NCBI GenBank assembly: GCA_002256345.1
Contig: NKIY01000001.1
Location: 496,001 to 560,000, forward strand
Direction: 5' to 3'
DNA length: 64,000 nt
DNA from: Bradyrhizobiaceae bacterium PARB1
GTDB lineage: Bacteria > Pseudomonadota > Alphaproteobacteria > Rhizobiales > Xanthobacteraceae
Shown here: piece by piece, positions 24,809 to 34,138 of the stretch
Numbering within the stretch: the stretch's first letter is position 1
Layout: each line of letters opens with the position of its first letter
Notes under the pieces: generated by a model
Database searches by the model: none
What the model was told of the DNA's origin: nothing
The model's input: the letters and a program-made list of their open reading frames with translations, nothing else
Translations under genes and position numbers: made by a program

Positions 24809-26440
24809 ATGACTCACGCCGCGTCCTCTATCTTTCTCACCAACGGCCGTATCTATCGTTCCGCCTGGGACGAGGCTCCCGCGGACAGTATCGTCGTCAG
24901 CGATGGCAGGGTGATCTGGACCGGCGCCGCGGATGCCGCGCCTGCTGCCGATGAGATTATCGATCTCAACGGCGCGACGGTTATCCCCGGTCTCACCGAC
25001 GCGCATATCCATCTGTTTGCGATCGCCCATGCCCGCCTGCAGGTGCCGGTGACGCCGCGCGATGCATCGGCAGTCGATGCCGTTCTCGCGTTGCTAGTGA
25101 AGCGTGCGGGTGACATTCCGACCGATAAATGGGTGCTCGGCGCAGGCCTCGACGAGAATGGTCTGGTTGAACACCGACTGCCGACGCGGGCCGAAATCGA
25201 CGCCGCCATTCCCGATCATCCCGTGCTGATCCGCCGCTTCTGCGGCCATGTCGCTGTCGTCAACAGCAAAGCGCTGGAGCTGCTCGACATCGACGATAGC
25301 ATCGCCGATCCCGAGGGCGGCACCTTCGGCCGCACGGCAGACGGCCTGCTCGATGGCTGCGCCAAGGAGAGCGCAGCCGAGCTGATTTTCCGTGCAGCGC
25401 CGCCAATGGATCGGGATGAATTGGTCGCCGCCTTGCGCGCGACCGTCGTGGACAGCGCGCGCATGGGTCTCGTTGCGGCCGTGGAGGCCGCAGTCGGCTT
25501 CACCGTCGGCTTCGATGACGAATTCGCAATTTGGAATGAGCTGCGCAAGGGTGGCGCTGTGCCGATGCGCCTCGGCTTCATGAACCAGCTCGATCCCGAT
25601 GAGGCCGCCGAGCGCGAGCTTGCGCCGACGCAGGACGCCGACTGGCAGTCCATGAGCCTGAAATATTTTGCGGACGGTATCGTTGGCGCGCGTACCGCTG
25701 CGGTCAGCGAAGACTATGCGGACACCCCTAGCCGCGGCTTCTTCATGCGTGAGGAGGCCGAATTGCAGCGCGTGATCGGCGAGGCGCATGCGGCCGGCTG
25801 GCAGGTGGCCGTGCATTGCTGCGGCGATCGCGCCAGCAACTGCATCATCGAGGCCTATGAGAAGGCGCAGGCCGCGAACCCGCGCGCCGATATGCGCCAT
25901 CGCATCGAACATTATTTCGTGCCTCCTGAAGATGGGCTCGCGCGCATGAAGGCGCTGGGCGCACTGGTCGTCACCCAGCCGAGCTTCCTCACGCGCATGC
26001 GCCGCTCCATCGCCGGTGCTTTCGGCGCGCGTGCCGATCGCTGTTATCCTGCCCGCTCGGTCATCGATGCCGGCGTCACCTATATCGCCAGCTCGGACGC
26101 GCCCACCGGCTCCTGGTCGCCGTGGGATGGTATCGGCGATGCCGTCGGCCGTGCATCGGACGGCGGCGCGGCCATCGGGCCAGGCGAAGCGGTGAGCGCG
26201 CGCGAGGCCATTCACAGCTATACGGTGGGCGGTGCCATCGCTATGAAGCAGGAGCAGTGGCGTGGTACGCTGATGCCCGGCATGGCCGCGGATCTCATCG
26301 CGCTCGATCGCGATCCCTTCACCTCGGATGCCGCTTCGCTGAAATCGATGCAGGTGTTACTGACCATCACGCGCGGCGCCGTCGTCCATGACGCCATGTC
26401 GCAGCGATCGGAATGGCGCCCGGCTGCGCATTCGGCATAG
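24809..26440 (+). CDS. Amidohydrolase family 3 (YtcJ/NfdA-like)
   Basis: A 543-residue metal-dependent hydrolase of the amidohydrolase superfamily. The metal-binding motif DAHIHLF is followed by KYFADGIVGARTAA, HCCGDRA, HRIEHYF and the aspartate in SSDAPTGSW. This order fits the YtcJ group, which includes N-substituted formamide deformylase NfdA. It should cleave an amide or formamide bond. The ATG at 24809 is chosen; the longer frame overlaps the binding protein. It is inserted between the binding-protein and permease genes of the ABC system, so uptake and hydrolysis are linked. It might act on the gamma-glutamyl amide or on the imported amide itself. Confidence 0.87.
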   Translation: MTHAASSIFLTNGRIYRSAWDEAPADSIVVSDGRVIWTGAADAAPAADEIIDLNGATVIPGLTDAHIHLFAIAHARLQVPVTPRDASAVDAVLALLVKRAGDIPTDKWVLGAGLDENGLVEHRLPTRAEIDAAIPDHPVLIRRFCGHVAVVNSKALELLDIDDSIADPEGGTFGRTADGLLDGCAKESAAELIFRAAPPMDRDELVAALRATVVDSARMGLVAAVEAAVGFTVGFDDEFAIWNELRKGGAVPMRLGFMNQLDPDEAAERELAPTQDADWQSMSLKYFADGIVGARTAAVSEDYADTPSRGFFMREEAELQRVIGEAHAAGWQVAVHCCGDRASNCIIEAYEKAQAANPRADMRHRIEHYFVPPEDGLARMKALGALVVTQPSFLTRMRRSIAGAFGARADRCYPARSVIDAGVTYIASSDAPTGSWSPWDGIGDAVGRASDGGAAIGPGEAVSAREAIHSYTVGGAIAMKQEQWRGTLMPGMAADLIALDRDPFTSDAASLKSMQVLLTITRGAVVHDAMSQRSEWRPAAHSA

Positions 26441-26448
26441 GATCACCC

Positions 26449-27318
26449 ATGCGTACCATCTTCAGCATCATGACCGACGCCGTCGCCTACGGGATGGTGC
26501 TGTTCATCATCTCCATCGGCCTGTCGATCATGATGGGCCTCATGCGCGTGGTGAACCTTGCCCATGGTGCCTTCGCCATGATCGGCGGCTATCTCGCCTC
26601 CTATGCATTGCGCGACCTCGGCGTGCATTACAGCGTCGCCATCCTGATTGCGGTGGTCGGCGCCATCGTCGCCTCGATCCCCTTCGAACTGCTGCTGTAT
26701 CGGCGCATCTACCGCAAGGCCGATCCCCTGATCCAGGTGCTGATGACCATCGGCATCACTTTCCTCATTATCGGCATCGTCAATGGTATCTTCGGCCCCT
26801 CGTTGAAGCCGATCCCGCTGCCGCCGACCCTGAGTGGTCCGCTCGATATCGGCTTCCGCATGCTGCCGACGCACCGCGTCTTCGTCATTGCCTGCGGCAT
26901 CGTCGTGGCGCTGGCGCTCTGGCTGCTGATCGAAAAGACCGAATTTGGCATCAAGCTGCGCGCCTCCGTCGATCACAGCGGCATGGCCGATGCGCTCGGC
27001 ATCCGAACCGAGATCATCTATGCCGCGACCTTTGCTCTTGCCATCGGTCTCGGCGCCTTCGGCGGCGTGGTCGGTGCGGAGATCCTGCCGATAGAACCCT
27101 TCTATGCGCTGCGCTATATGGTGACCTTCCTCGTTGTCGTCTCCGTCGGCGGCGCTGGATCGATCCTCGGTGCGCTGTCGGCATCGTTGTTGCTCGGCCT
27201 CGCCGATACGACCGGAAAATATCTCGCGCCTGAATTCGGCGATTTCTTCTTCTATCTCTCGGTGATCGTCATCGTGTTTCTGTTCCCGCACGGCCTCTTC
27301 GGTAAGGCGCACGCATGA
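26449..27318 (+). CDS. Liv-type ABC permease (LivH)
   Basis: A 289-residue inner-membrane permease with about eight helices (MVLFIISIGLSIMMGLMRVVNLAHGAFAMIGGY is the typical family start). The ATG at 26449 is eight bases after the amidohydrolase stop. It pairs with LivM to form the translocation channel. It overlaps the LivM gene by four bases (ATGA). Confidence 0.92.
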   Translation: MRTIFSIMTDAVAYGMVLFIISIGLSIMMGLMRVVNLAHGAFAMIGGYLASYALRDLGVHYSVAILIAVVGAIVASIPFELLLYRRIYRKADPLIQVLMTIGITFLIIGIVNGIFGPSLKPIPLPPTLSGPLDIGFRMLPTHRVFVIACGIVVALALWLLIEKTEFGIKLRASVDHSGMADALGIRTEIIYAATFALAIGLGAFGGVVGAEILPIEPFYALRYMVTFLVVVSVGGAGSILGALSASLLLGLADTTGKYLAPEFGDFFFYLSVIVIVFLFPHGLFGKAHA

Positions 27319-28316
27319 GCGACATTGCCGTGACCCACATTCCCCACAAGCGCAGCGTCCCGTTCGCTCAGGAGGCTGGTGGCGCACTCGCCATCCTGGC
27401 GCTCGGCGCTGTCGGCTATTTCCTCTACCCCGACGATCTGGCCTTCCTGACCCGCCTCATCGGCATCGCATTCCTGGTGCTGTCGCTCGATCTCGTCACT
27501 GGCTATTGCGGCGTCGCGACGCTCGGCCATGCCGCACAGTTCGGCGTCGGCGCCTATGCGGCGGGGATCGCGTGCGTCCGCGGCGTCACCGATCCCGTTG
27601 CCTTGCTGGCGGTCGGCCTGTTCGCGGGCACAGTCATGGGGTTGATCTCGGGCGCCTTGATCACCCGTTTCCGCGGATTGCCTCAACTCGTGTTGTCGAT
27701 TGCCATCGGCCAGCTCGTTGCCGGTCTTGCCAACAAGCTGTCCTGGCTCACCGGCGGTAGCGACGGCCTGTCGGGTATTGAGCCTGGCAAGGTGTTCGGT
27801 GTGTTCGGCTTCGACATGTATAGCCGCACGGCCTTCCTGTTCTCGCTCGGCGTTCTGGTGATCACATTCGTCGTGCTCCAACGTTTCGTCCGCTCGCCAT
27901 TCGGCCTGATGTGCCGCGGCATCAAGGACGACGATCTGCGTGCCAGGATGATTGGCGTCTCGATCTATCCGCGCCTCGTCGCGATGTATGGTGTCGCAGG
28001 AGCCGTCGCCGGCATCGGCGGCGCTCTGACGGCGATTTCGACCGGTGTCGTTGGTCTCGACAGCGTCAGCTTCGAACGCTCGGCGGAGGTGCTGGTGATG
28101 CTCGTGCTCGGCGGGGCCGGGCATCTGTGGGGTGCGCTGGCAGGCACGGTTATCTTCATGATCTTCGAGCATATCGTGGCCGCCGCCAATCCATACCACT
28201 GGATGACGCTGGTTGGCCTGTTGCTCATCCTGATCGTCGTTTTCGCGCCGCGCGGCCTGATCGAGCCGGCTCTGTCGCTGCTGGCGAAGTTCAAGCGCAA
28301 GGGAGAGGCGGCATGA
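27315..28316 (+). CDS. Liv-type ABC permease (LivM)
   Basis: A 333-residue permease. After a hydrophilic N-terminus (about 20 residues) it has roughly nine to ten membrane helices. The conserved features are LGHAAQFGVGAYAA, LVLSIAIGQLVAG and GAGHLWGALAGTVIFM before a C-terminal IVVFAPRGL. It forms the heterodimeric channel with LivH. It starts inside the LivH stop and overlaps the LivG start, so translation is coupled throughout. Confidence 0.92.
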   Translation: MSDIAVTHIPHKRSVPFAQEAGGALAILALGAVGYFLYPDDLAFLTRLIGIAFLVLSLDLVTGYCGVATLGHAAQFGVGAYAAGIACVRGVTDPVALLAVGLFAGTVMGLISGALITRFRGLPQLVLSIAIGQLVAGLANKLSWLTGGSDGLSGIEPGKVFGVFGFDMYSRTAFLFSLGVLVITFVVLQRFVRSPFGLMCRGIKDDDLRARMIGVSIYPRLVAMYGVAGAVAGIGGALTAISTGVVGLDSVSFERSAEVLVMLVLGGAGHLWGALAGTVIFMIFEHIVAAANPYHWMTLVGLLLILIVVFAPRGLIEPALSLLAKFKRKGEAA

Positions 28317-29077
28317 CCGATCTCCTCGAAGCCCGCAGCGTCTCCCGCTCCTTCGGCGGCCTGCATGTGACCCGCGATGTCAATTTCAAGCTCGCGTCCG
28401 GCGATCGTGTTGCATTGATAGGCCCGAATGGCGCGGGCAAGACGACGTTGGTGAATCTCATCACTGGCGATATCGCGCCGAGCGAAGGCCAGTTCTTCAT
28501 GGGTGGCGATGACATTACCCACCTGAGCATTCCCGAGCGCGTTCGCCGCGGCCTGGTGCGTACCTTCCAGACGACGCGGCTGTTCGCCAATCTCACAGTC
28601 GCCGACAATGTCGCGCTGGCGATCATGCAACGCAAGCGCATCAGCCGCCGCTTCTTTTCCAGCTCGACGGAAATGCCCGAAGTGAAAGCCGAATGGAGCG
28701 AGATTCTCGCGCGTCTCGGTCTTGATCGCCTCGCATATCGCAAGGTGGTCGAACTCGCTTATGGCCAGCAGCGCCTGATTGAGCTCGCCATCGGTCTGGC
28801 GCTACGCCCGAAGGTGCTGCTGCTCGACGAACCGGCCGCCGGCGTGCCGCATGACGAGGCGCCAAAAATTCTCGATGCCATCAACCGCCTGCCGTCCGAC
28901 ATCGCCGTGCTGATGATCGAGCACGATATGGATCTGGTGTTCAAATTCGCCAAGCGCGTGCTGGTGCTGGCGGCCGGGCGGCTGATCTTCGAGGGATCGC
29001 CCCAGGACGTCACAGCCGATCATGAAGTGCGCCGCGCCTATCTCGGGAGCTATGCCGATGCCCGCCGCAGCGCTTGA
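28313..29077 (+). CDS. Liv-type ABC ATPase (LivG)
   Basis: A 254-residue ATP-binding subunit. Walker A is GPNGAGKTT, the Q-loop segment is VRTFQTTRLFANLTVADNV, the signature region reads VVELAYGQQRLIELAIGLA, and Walker B is VLLLDEPAAGV. The C-terminal extension (EVRRAYLGS) is typical of LivG. The ATG overlaps the LivM stop (ATGA). The signature YGQQR is standard for this subfamily rather than LSGGQ. The substrate is set by the binding protein at 23562. Confidence 0.92.
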   Translation: MTDLLEARSVSRSFGGLHVTRDVNFKLASGDRVALIGPNGAGKTTLVNLITGDIAPSEGQFFMGGDDITHLSIPERVRRGLVRTFQTTRLFANLTVADNVALAIMQRKRISRRFFSSSTEMPEVKAEWSEILARLGLDRLAYRKVVELAYGQQRLIELAIGLALRPKVLLLDEPAAGVPHDEAPKILDAINRLPSDIAVLMIEHDMDLVFKFAKRVLVLAAGRLIFEGSPQDVTADHEVRRAYLGSYADARRSA

Positions 29078-29771
29078 GATTCGCGGCCTTTGCGCCGGCT
29101 ATGGGCAGACCCGCATCATCGAGGATGTCTCTTTCGACGTGCAACCCGGCGATCGCCTGGCGGTGCTCGGCCGCAACGGCATGGGCAAGACGACGCTATT
29201 GGCGACCCTGATGGGGCTGACCACGCGTCACGGCGGAGAGATCAGGCTCGGCGAAGACAACATCGCCGGCCGCCGCACCTCAGCACGCGCTGAACTTGGC
29301 ATCGGCTACGTGCCGCAAACCCGCGATATCTTCGCTTCGCTGACGGTTGAGGAAAACTTGCGCGCCGGCCTCAAGGGTCGCCCGCTGTCGGCACTGGACG
29401 AGGCCTATGCGATGTTCCCGCGTCTGCGCGAGCGCCGCGGCAATTTCGGCAAGCAGCTTTCCGGCGGTGAGCAGCAAATGTTGTCCATGGCCCGCACACT
29501 GCTCGGCAAACCGTCAATTCTGTTGCTCGACGAGCCGCTCGAGGGACTGGCGCCGGTTATCTGCGACGAATTGATGGCTATGCTGGTCAAGCTCGCCGCC
29601 ACCGGCGAGATGACCATCATCCTGGTGGAACAGCAGATCGAACGTGCGCTCGACTTTGCGAACAGCGTCATGGTGATGGAGCGCGGGCGCACGAGTTGGA
29701 CCGGAACGCCCGAGACTCTGAAGAGCGATCACGGGTTGATCGATCGCCTGGTCGGTGTCGGCATCCACTGA
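29058..29771 (+). CDS. Liv-type ABC ATPase (LivF)
   Basis: A 237-residue ATP-binding subunit, the second of the pair. Walker A is GRNGMGKTT, the signature LSGGEQQM, and Walker B ILLLDEPLEGLAP. GGGAG at 29045-29049 is eight bases from the ATG at 29058, which I prefer over ATGs at 29022 and 29052. It overlaps LivG by 20 bases. This is the last gene of the plus-strand operon; no clear terminator follows before the convergent hypothetical gene. Confidence 0.92.
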   Translation: MPAAALEIRGLCAGYGQTRIIEDVSFDVQPGDRLAVLGRNGMGKTTLLATLMGLTTRHGGEIRLGEDNIAGRRTSARAELGIGYVPQTRDIFASLTVEENLRAGLKGRPLSALDEAYAMFPRLRERRGNFGKQLSGGEQQMLSMARTLLGKPSILLLDEPLEGLAPVICDELMAMLVKLAATGEMTIILVEQQIERALDFANSVMVMERGRTSWTGTPETLKSDHGLIDRLVGVGIH

Positions 29772-29801
29772 GCGGGGCCGGACGATGATGGGCGGTGCGG
29801 C

Positions 29802-30023
29802 TCAGGCCGCGAGATCCCACAATTTAGGGCAGCCACGCAACACGACGGCCCGTCCGGTCGTGGTCAGGGTCGGCGCATCGTCCACCAGCGCAACAAGACC
29901 CAGCTCGGCCAGTTGGTCGAGCACATAGCGGTTCAGCTTGCCCACGGGGGCGCCGGTGGGGCGTAGTGCCCGCAGCATATCCCACTGATTGGCGGTGAGC
30001 TGAAAGTCCGTCTCGGTCGACAT
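29802..30023 (-). CDS. Small hypothetical protein
   Basis: A 73-residue protein starting at the ATG at 30023 (MSTETDFQLTANQWDML) after AGGA; a 19-codon upstream extension is open but lacks a ribosome site. The sequence LTANQWDMLRALRPTG, LNRYVLDQLAELGLVALVDDAPTLTTTGRAV reads like a compact winged-helix, but I cannot name a family. The gene is convergent with livF. Confidence 0.55.
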   Translation of the reverse strand: MSTETDFQLTANQWDMLRALRPTGAPVGKLNRYVLDQLAELGLVALVDDAPTLTTTGRAVVLRGCPKLWDLAA

Positions 30024-30262
30024 GGTGTCCTGCTTCTGGTCGTGTTTCGCGCATTGCGCTCGTTTGATCGCGTACGCCACTTACGGAGTTCGCATGAATC
30101 TCTTGCGACAGCCTTGCGGCCGAATTTGGAGTGCACCGGATTATTTGTCGGGTGACGCTCTCGCGCTTGTTTTGCGCGGCTGTCATATCGACGTGTCACA
30201 TAGGCGCGCTTACTGCGGGCGCGAATCACATCGCGTTCACATCTAGAGAAAAGTGGAGCGGC

Positions 30263-31246
30263 GTGCCACCCGTGTTGCGAAATATCATCGAGGTGATGCG
30301 CCATCGTCTCACTTTGCGGCTGCTAGGCATCGCTGTCAGCCTCACGATTGCCGTGATTGCGTTCCTGGCGCTGAGCAGGGCGCTGAAAGGCGTCGATCTC
30401 GACAAGGTTCTGGCCGCCATGCGTATGGTGGAGCCCATGGCGATCGCCTTGTCGCTGGCCTTTGTCGCGATCTCCTATGGCAGCCTCACGCTCTATGACT
30501 GGCTGGCGCTGAAGATGATCGGGCGTGGCGATCTGCCTTATCGCGTAGCCGCTCTGGCGAATTTCACCAGCTATCCGATCGCGCACGGGACCGGCGCCGT
30601 ACTGCTGGTATCGTCCGCAGTGCGCTATCGGATCTATGCACCGCACGGCATCGGACCCGGCGGCGTTGCCCGCATCTGCTTTCTTACCGGATTAACGTTC
30701 TGGCTCGGTAATCTCACCGCGCTTGCGCTCAGTACGATCTATGCGCCGGAAGCCATCAGCAAGATCGACCAGCTCGCGCCCGAGGTGAATCGCGGCATTG
30801 CCATCGCGATCCTGCTCGGCATCGTCGGCTATGTGTTCTGGACCTGGAACGGCACCCGCGCCATCGGCGGCGGCCAGTGGTCGGTTCCGGTGCCAAGCGG
30901 CCGCAACGTATTCCTGCAGATCGGCATCGGCCTCGTCGATCTCGGCGCGGCCGCGCTCTCCATGTACGTGCTGATCCCGGAAACGATGAATGTCGGCGTC
31001 GCCCAGGTGATCGTGGTGTTCATCGCGGCAACGCTGCTCGGCTTCGCCAGCCATGCGCCAGCCGGCATCGGCGTGTTCGACGCGACGATCCTCATCGGGC
31101 TTGGCGGTGAGCATACGGAGCAACTGCTTGCCGTGCTGCTATTGTTCCGCCTGTTCTATCATCTGATCCCGTTCATCCTCTCGCTCGCGCTGTTCGGCGG
31201 GGTCGAGGCCTATCGGAATGTGGTGAAGCGGAAGAAGGTGGCGTAG
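30263..31246 (+). CDS. Lysylphosphatidylglycerol synthase/flippase-type membrane protein (UPF0104)
   Basis: A 327-residue integral membrane protein with about eight helices, from LLGIAVSLTIAVIAFLAL to FHLIPFILSLALF-type C-terminal spans. It matches the transmembrane half of MprF and the YbhN/UPF0104 family, which move or handle lipids; the lysyl-transferase domain is absent. I choose GTG at 30263 after GGAG. The frame is open from GTG 30131, and an ATG at 30296 is also possible. It lies next to the betaine-lipid genes, which suggests a membrane-lipid role, though no direct link can be shown. Confidence 0.75.
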   Translation: MPPVLRNIIEVMRHRLTLRLLGIAVSLTIAVIAFLALSRALKGVDLDKVLAAMRMVEPMAIALSLAFVAISYGSLTLYDWLALKMIGRGDLPYRVAALANFTSYPIAHGTGAVLLVSSAVRYRIYAPHGIGPGGVARICFLTGLTFWLGNLTALALSTIYAPEAISKIDQLAPEVNRGIAIAILLGIVGYVFWTWNGTRAIGGGQWSVPVPSGRNVFLQIGIGLVDLGAAALSMYVLIPETMNVGVAQVIVVFIAATLLGFASHAPAGIGVFDATILIGLGGEHTEQLLAVLLLFRLFYHLIPFILSLALFGGVEAYRNVVKRKKVA

Positions 31247-31255
31247 GGCGATATC

Positions 31256-31290
31256 GTAGGATGGGTATCGCTGCGCTCAACCCATCCTAC
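31256..31290. repeat. Dispersed palindrome, GTAGGATGGGT family (copy C, short)
   Basis: An 11-base inverted repeat, GTAGGATGGGT (31256-31266) and ACCCATCCTAC (31280-31290), with a 13-base loop. It lies between the convergent flippase-like and btaB genes and is the short form of the element at 8790. Confidence 0.75.
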
Positions 31291-31292
31291 GG

Positions 31293-31994
31293 TCACTTCT
31301 TCAGCGTAAGCACAGCCGACTGCGCGTAGCCCCGGAATGGCCGCTTGAAGTCGAGCTGGGCCTGGTGGCGCTCGGCGAGGGTGACGAGCGCATTCTGCAG
31401 ATCGCTCCGCGGGGTCACATCGAACATTGCGAGCCAACGCTGCAGCACGCGGCGTGCGCTGGCGGGCAGGCGTTCCTGATCGCCGAAATCGACGATGTGG
31501 AGCTTGCCGCCCGGCTTCAGCCGCGTCACGGCCTCGTCGAGGACGCCCTGCCAGTCGGGGATCATCGAGAGCGCGTAGGACACCACGATGTGGTCCGGCG
31601 CGATGCCGAAGATTTTCAAGGGATCGAAATCGGTGGCATCACCATGGGCGACACGGATGCGCCCGTCGAGGCCGTGGCGCTTGATCGAGCCGAGGGCGGT
31701 GGTCAGCATTTCCGTCGAAACGTCGATGCCGGTGAACTGCGCCGCCGGATAGTGCCGCGCGGCCTGGACGAGGTTGCGACCGGTGCCGCAGCCGATTTCC
31801 AGCACTTCGGCGCCCGCTGCGGGTTTGAGTTCGGCGATGAGCTGATCGCGGCCGAGCAGGTAGTAACGGCGGGTGGCGTCATAAATGAAGCGCTGCCAGC
31901 GATACATCCGGTTCATGCGATGGGTAGCGTCGTTCGGCCAAGATGCCTGCGAAGTCGCGCCGGCGGTGGTTTCGGCTTCGGATACGATCGTCAC
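31293..31994 (-). CDS. btaB: Diacylglyceryl-homoserine N-methyltransferase BtaB
   Basis: A 233-residue SAM-dependent methyltransferase. Motif I is EVLEIGCGTGRN (about 63-73), followed by YPAAQFTGIDVS. The N-terminus MNRMYRWQRFIYDATRRYYLLGRD is characteristic of BtaB. It adds three methyl groups to diacylglyceryl-homoserine to make the betaine lipid DGTS, which replaces phospholipids under phosphate limitation. The start is GTG at 31994 after GAGGTG. It is divergent from btaA rather than co-transcribed, with a Pho-box-like site oriented towards btaB between them. Confidence 0.9.
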   Translation of the reverse strand: MTIVSEAETTAGATSQASWPNDATHRMNRMYRWQRFIYDATRRYYLLGRDQLIAELKPAAGAEVLEIGCGTGRNLVQAARHYPAAQFTGIDVSTEMLTTALGSIKRHGLDGRIRVAHGDATDFDPLKIFGIAPDHIVVSYALSMIPDWQGVLDEAVTRLKPGGKLHIVDFGDQERLPASARRVLQRWLAMFDVTPRSDLQNALVTLAERHQAQLDFKRPFRGYAQSAVLTLKK

Positions 31995-32043
31995 GATGCA
32001 CCTCGTCGGATGTCGGAATGAATCGCACCCATGTCAGCCGAAC

Positions 32044-32061
32044 ACGACAGCGATGTGACAG
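32044..32061 (-). promoter_or_regulatory. Pho-box-like site (PhoB binding)
   Basis: On the minus strand the site reads CTGTCAC-ATCG-CTGTCGT, two 7-mers four bases apart. Each differs from the Pho box repeat CTGTCAT by one base. It lies 50 bases upstream of the btaB start and about 110 from btaA. A lone TTGTCAT half-site is at 32067-32073 on the plus strand. Confidence 0.6.
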
Positions 32062-32170
32062 TGGATTTGTCATATCGAGGCAGCGTCACGGAGAACGTTT
32101 GTCGCAAAACTGCAGTCTGCGGTTGATAAAAATTTCAGATTGTCGATTTGGGGCCGTCAAAAGGACCACT

Positions 32171-33385
32171 ATGAACACCCAACTGATCGCCGACGCCGTT
32201 CGCAACAGCCGCTCTAGCGATGAAGCGACGGTGTGGGACTCTCTCTTCGCTTTCTGGTTCCGCCGGCTCGTCTACACTCAGATCTGGGAAGACCCGGAAG
32301 CCGACATGGCGGCGCTTCAGTTGAAGCCGGGTTCGTCGATCGTCACCATCTCCAGCGGCGGCTGCAACGCGCTGTCCTATCTCGCGGCCAAGCCGGCGCA
32401 TGTCTATGCCGTGGACCTCAACGAAGCGCATCTGTCGCTCCTCAAGCTCAAGCTTGCCGGCCTGCGCGCGCTGCCGAACTATCAGGATTTCTGGGCCTTC
32501 TTTGGTGAGGGAAATTCCAAGGCCAATGCCACGATCTATCGCGAGCGCCTGCGCCCGATTCTGGATGATGAAGCGCGCGGCTACTGGGACGAACGCACTT
32601 TCTTCGGCATCGGCCGTCCGCGCTACGGCTATTTTACTGACGGCTTCTATCGCCACGGTGCGCTTGGTCGTTTCATTGGCTTCGGCCACATGATTGCCAA
32701 GGTCGCCGGCGTCGATCTCGATGCGTTGCTGAAAGCTGGGGCCGGCTCGCCCGAGCGCAAGCAGGCGCTGGAGAAGCTCCACAGCGTATTCCATTCGTGG
32801 TTCGCGCGGATGCTGACGCGTACCCCGGCGCTGGTGTTCAGCCTTGGGATTCCGCCGCAGCAGCGCACGCTGCTGGCTGGCGACCAGCCGCTCAACGAAG
32901 TGCTCTACCAGCGCACCATGGCGCTGATCGACGTGCATCCCAACGCAAACAACTACTTCGCTTGGCAGGCGCTGAGCCGCAGCTATATCGGCCCCGGTGA
33001 TACCTGCCTGCCGCTCTATCTGCAGCAGAGCCGCTATGCCGACACCGCCAGCCGCGCCGCGCTGGTGACGCCGGTGCATGCCAATCTACGCGTCTTCCTT
33101 GAAAGCCTGCCAGCGCGTGAGATCGACGCGGTGGTGCTGCTCGACTCCCAGGACTGGATGGCACCGGACGAAATCCGCGCGCTGTGGGATGCCATCGATC
33201 GTGCCGGCAATGACGGCATCCGCGTGATCTTCCGCACCGCTGGCGCTGAGTCGCCGCTGGAGGAAGAGGTGCATGCTCCGCTGCGCCAGACCTGGCAGCG
33301 CGATCCCGAGCGCAGCGCGCAGGGTCTCGCCCAGGACCGTTCGGGCATCTATGGCGGCTTCCATCTCTATACGCGGAAGCAGTAA
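32171..33385 (+). CDS. btaA: SAM:diacylglycerol 3-amino-3-carboxypropyltransferase BtaA
   Basis: A 404-residue DUF3419-family enzyme that transfers the aminocarboxypropyl group of SAM to diacylglycerol, the first step of DGTS betaine-lipid synthesis. Family features are VYTQIWEDPEADMAALQL, ISSGGCNALSYLA (the SAM site) and AVDLNEAHLSLLKLKL. The ATG at 32171 follows AAGGA; a longer frame upstream lacks homology. It is paired divergently with btaB. A hairpin terminator at 33390-33421 follows. The product is membrane-associated at the inner face. Confidence 0.93.
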   Translation: MNTQLIADAVRNSRSSDEATVWDSLFAFWFRRLVYTQIWEDPEADMAALQLKPGSSIVTISSGGCNALSYLAAKPAHVYAVDLNEAHLSLLKLKLAGLRALPNYQDFWAFFGEGNSKANATIYRERLRPILDDEARGYWDERTFFGIGRPRYGYFTDGFYRHGALGRFIGFGHMIAKVAGVDLDALLKAGAGSPERKQALEKLHSVFHSWFARMLTRTPALVFSLGIPPQQRTLLAGDQPLNEVLYQRTMALIDVHPNANNYFAWQALSRSYIGPGDTCLPLYLQQSRYADTASRAALVTPVHANLRVFLESLPAREIDAVVLLDSQDWMAPDEIRALWDAIDRAGNDGIRVIFRTAGAESPLEEEVHAPLRQTWQRDPERSAQGLAQDRSGIYGGFHLYTRKQ

Positions 33386-33389
33386 GACT

Positions 33390-33421
33390 CTGACTTCTCC
33401 CCGCTTGCGGGGAGAAGTCAG
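33390..33421. terminator. Perfect hairpin between convergent btaA and livF
   Basis: CTGACTTCTCCCCGC (33390-33404) and its exact complement (33407-33421) form a 15-base stem with a two-base loop. It ends four bases past the btaA stop and abuts the livF stop. Its CTCCCCGC core resembles other repeats in this window. Confidence 0.75.
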
Positions 33422-33424
33422 TTC

Positions 33425-34118
<694 letters not shown>

Positions 34119-34138
<20 letters not shown>

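Noticed and set aside
32067-32089. Second Pho box facing btaA
   Set aside because: TTGTCAT is present, but the position 11 bases on reads AGGCAGC rather than a second repeat, so it is only a half-site.
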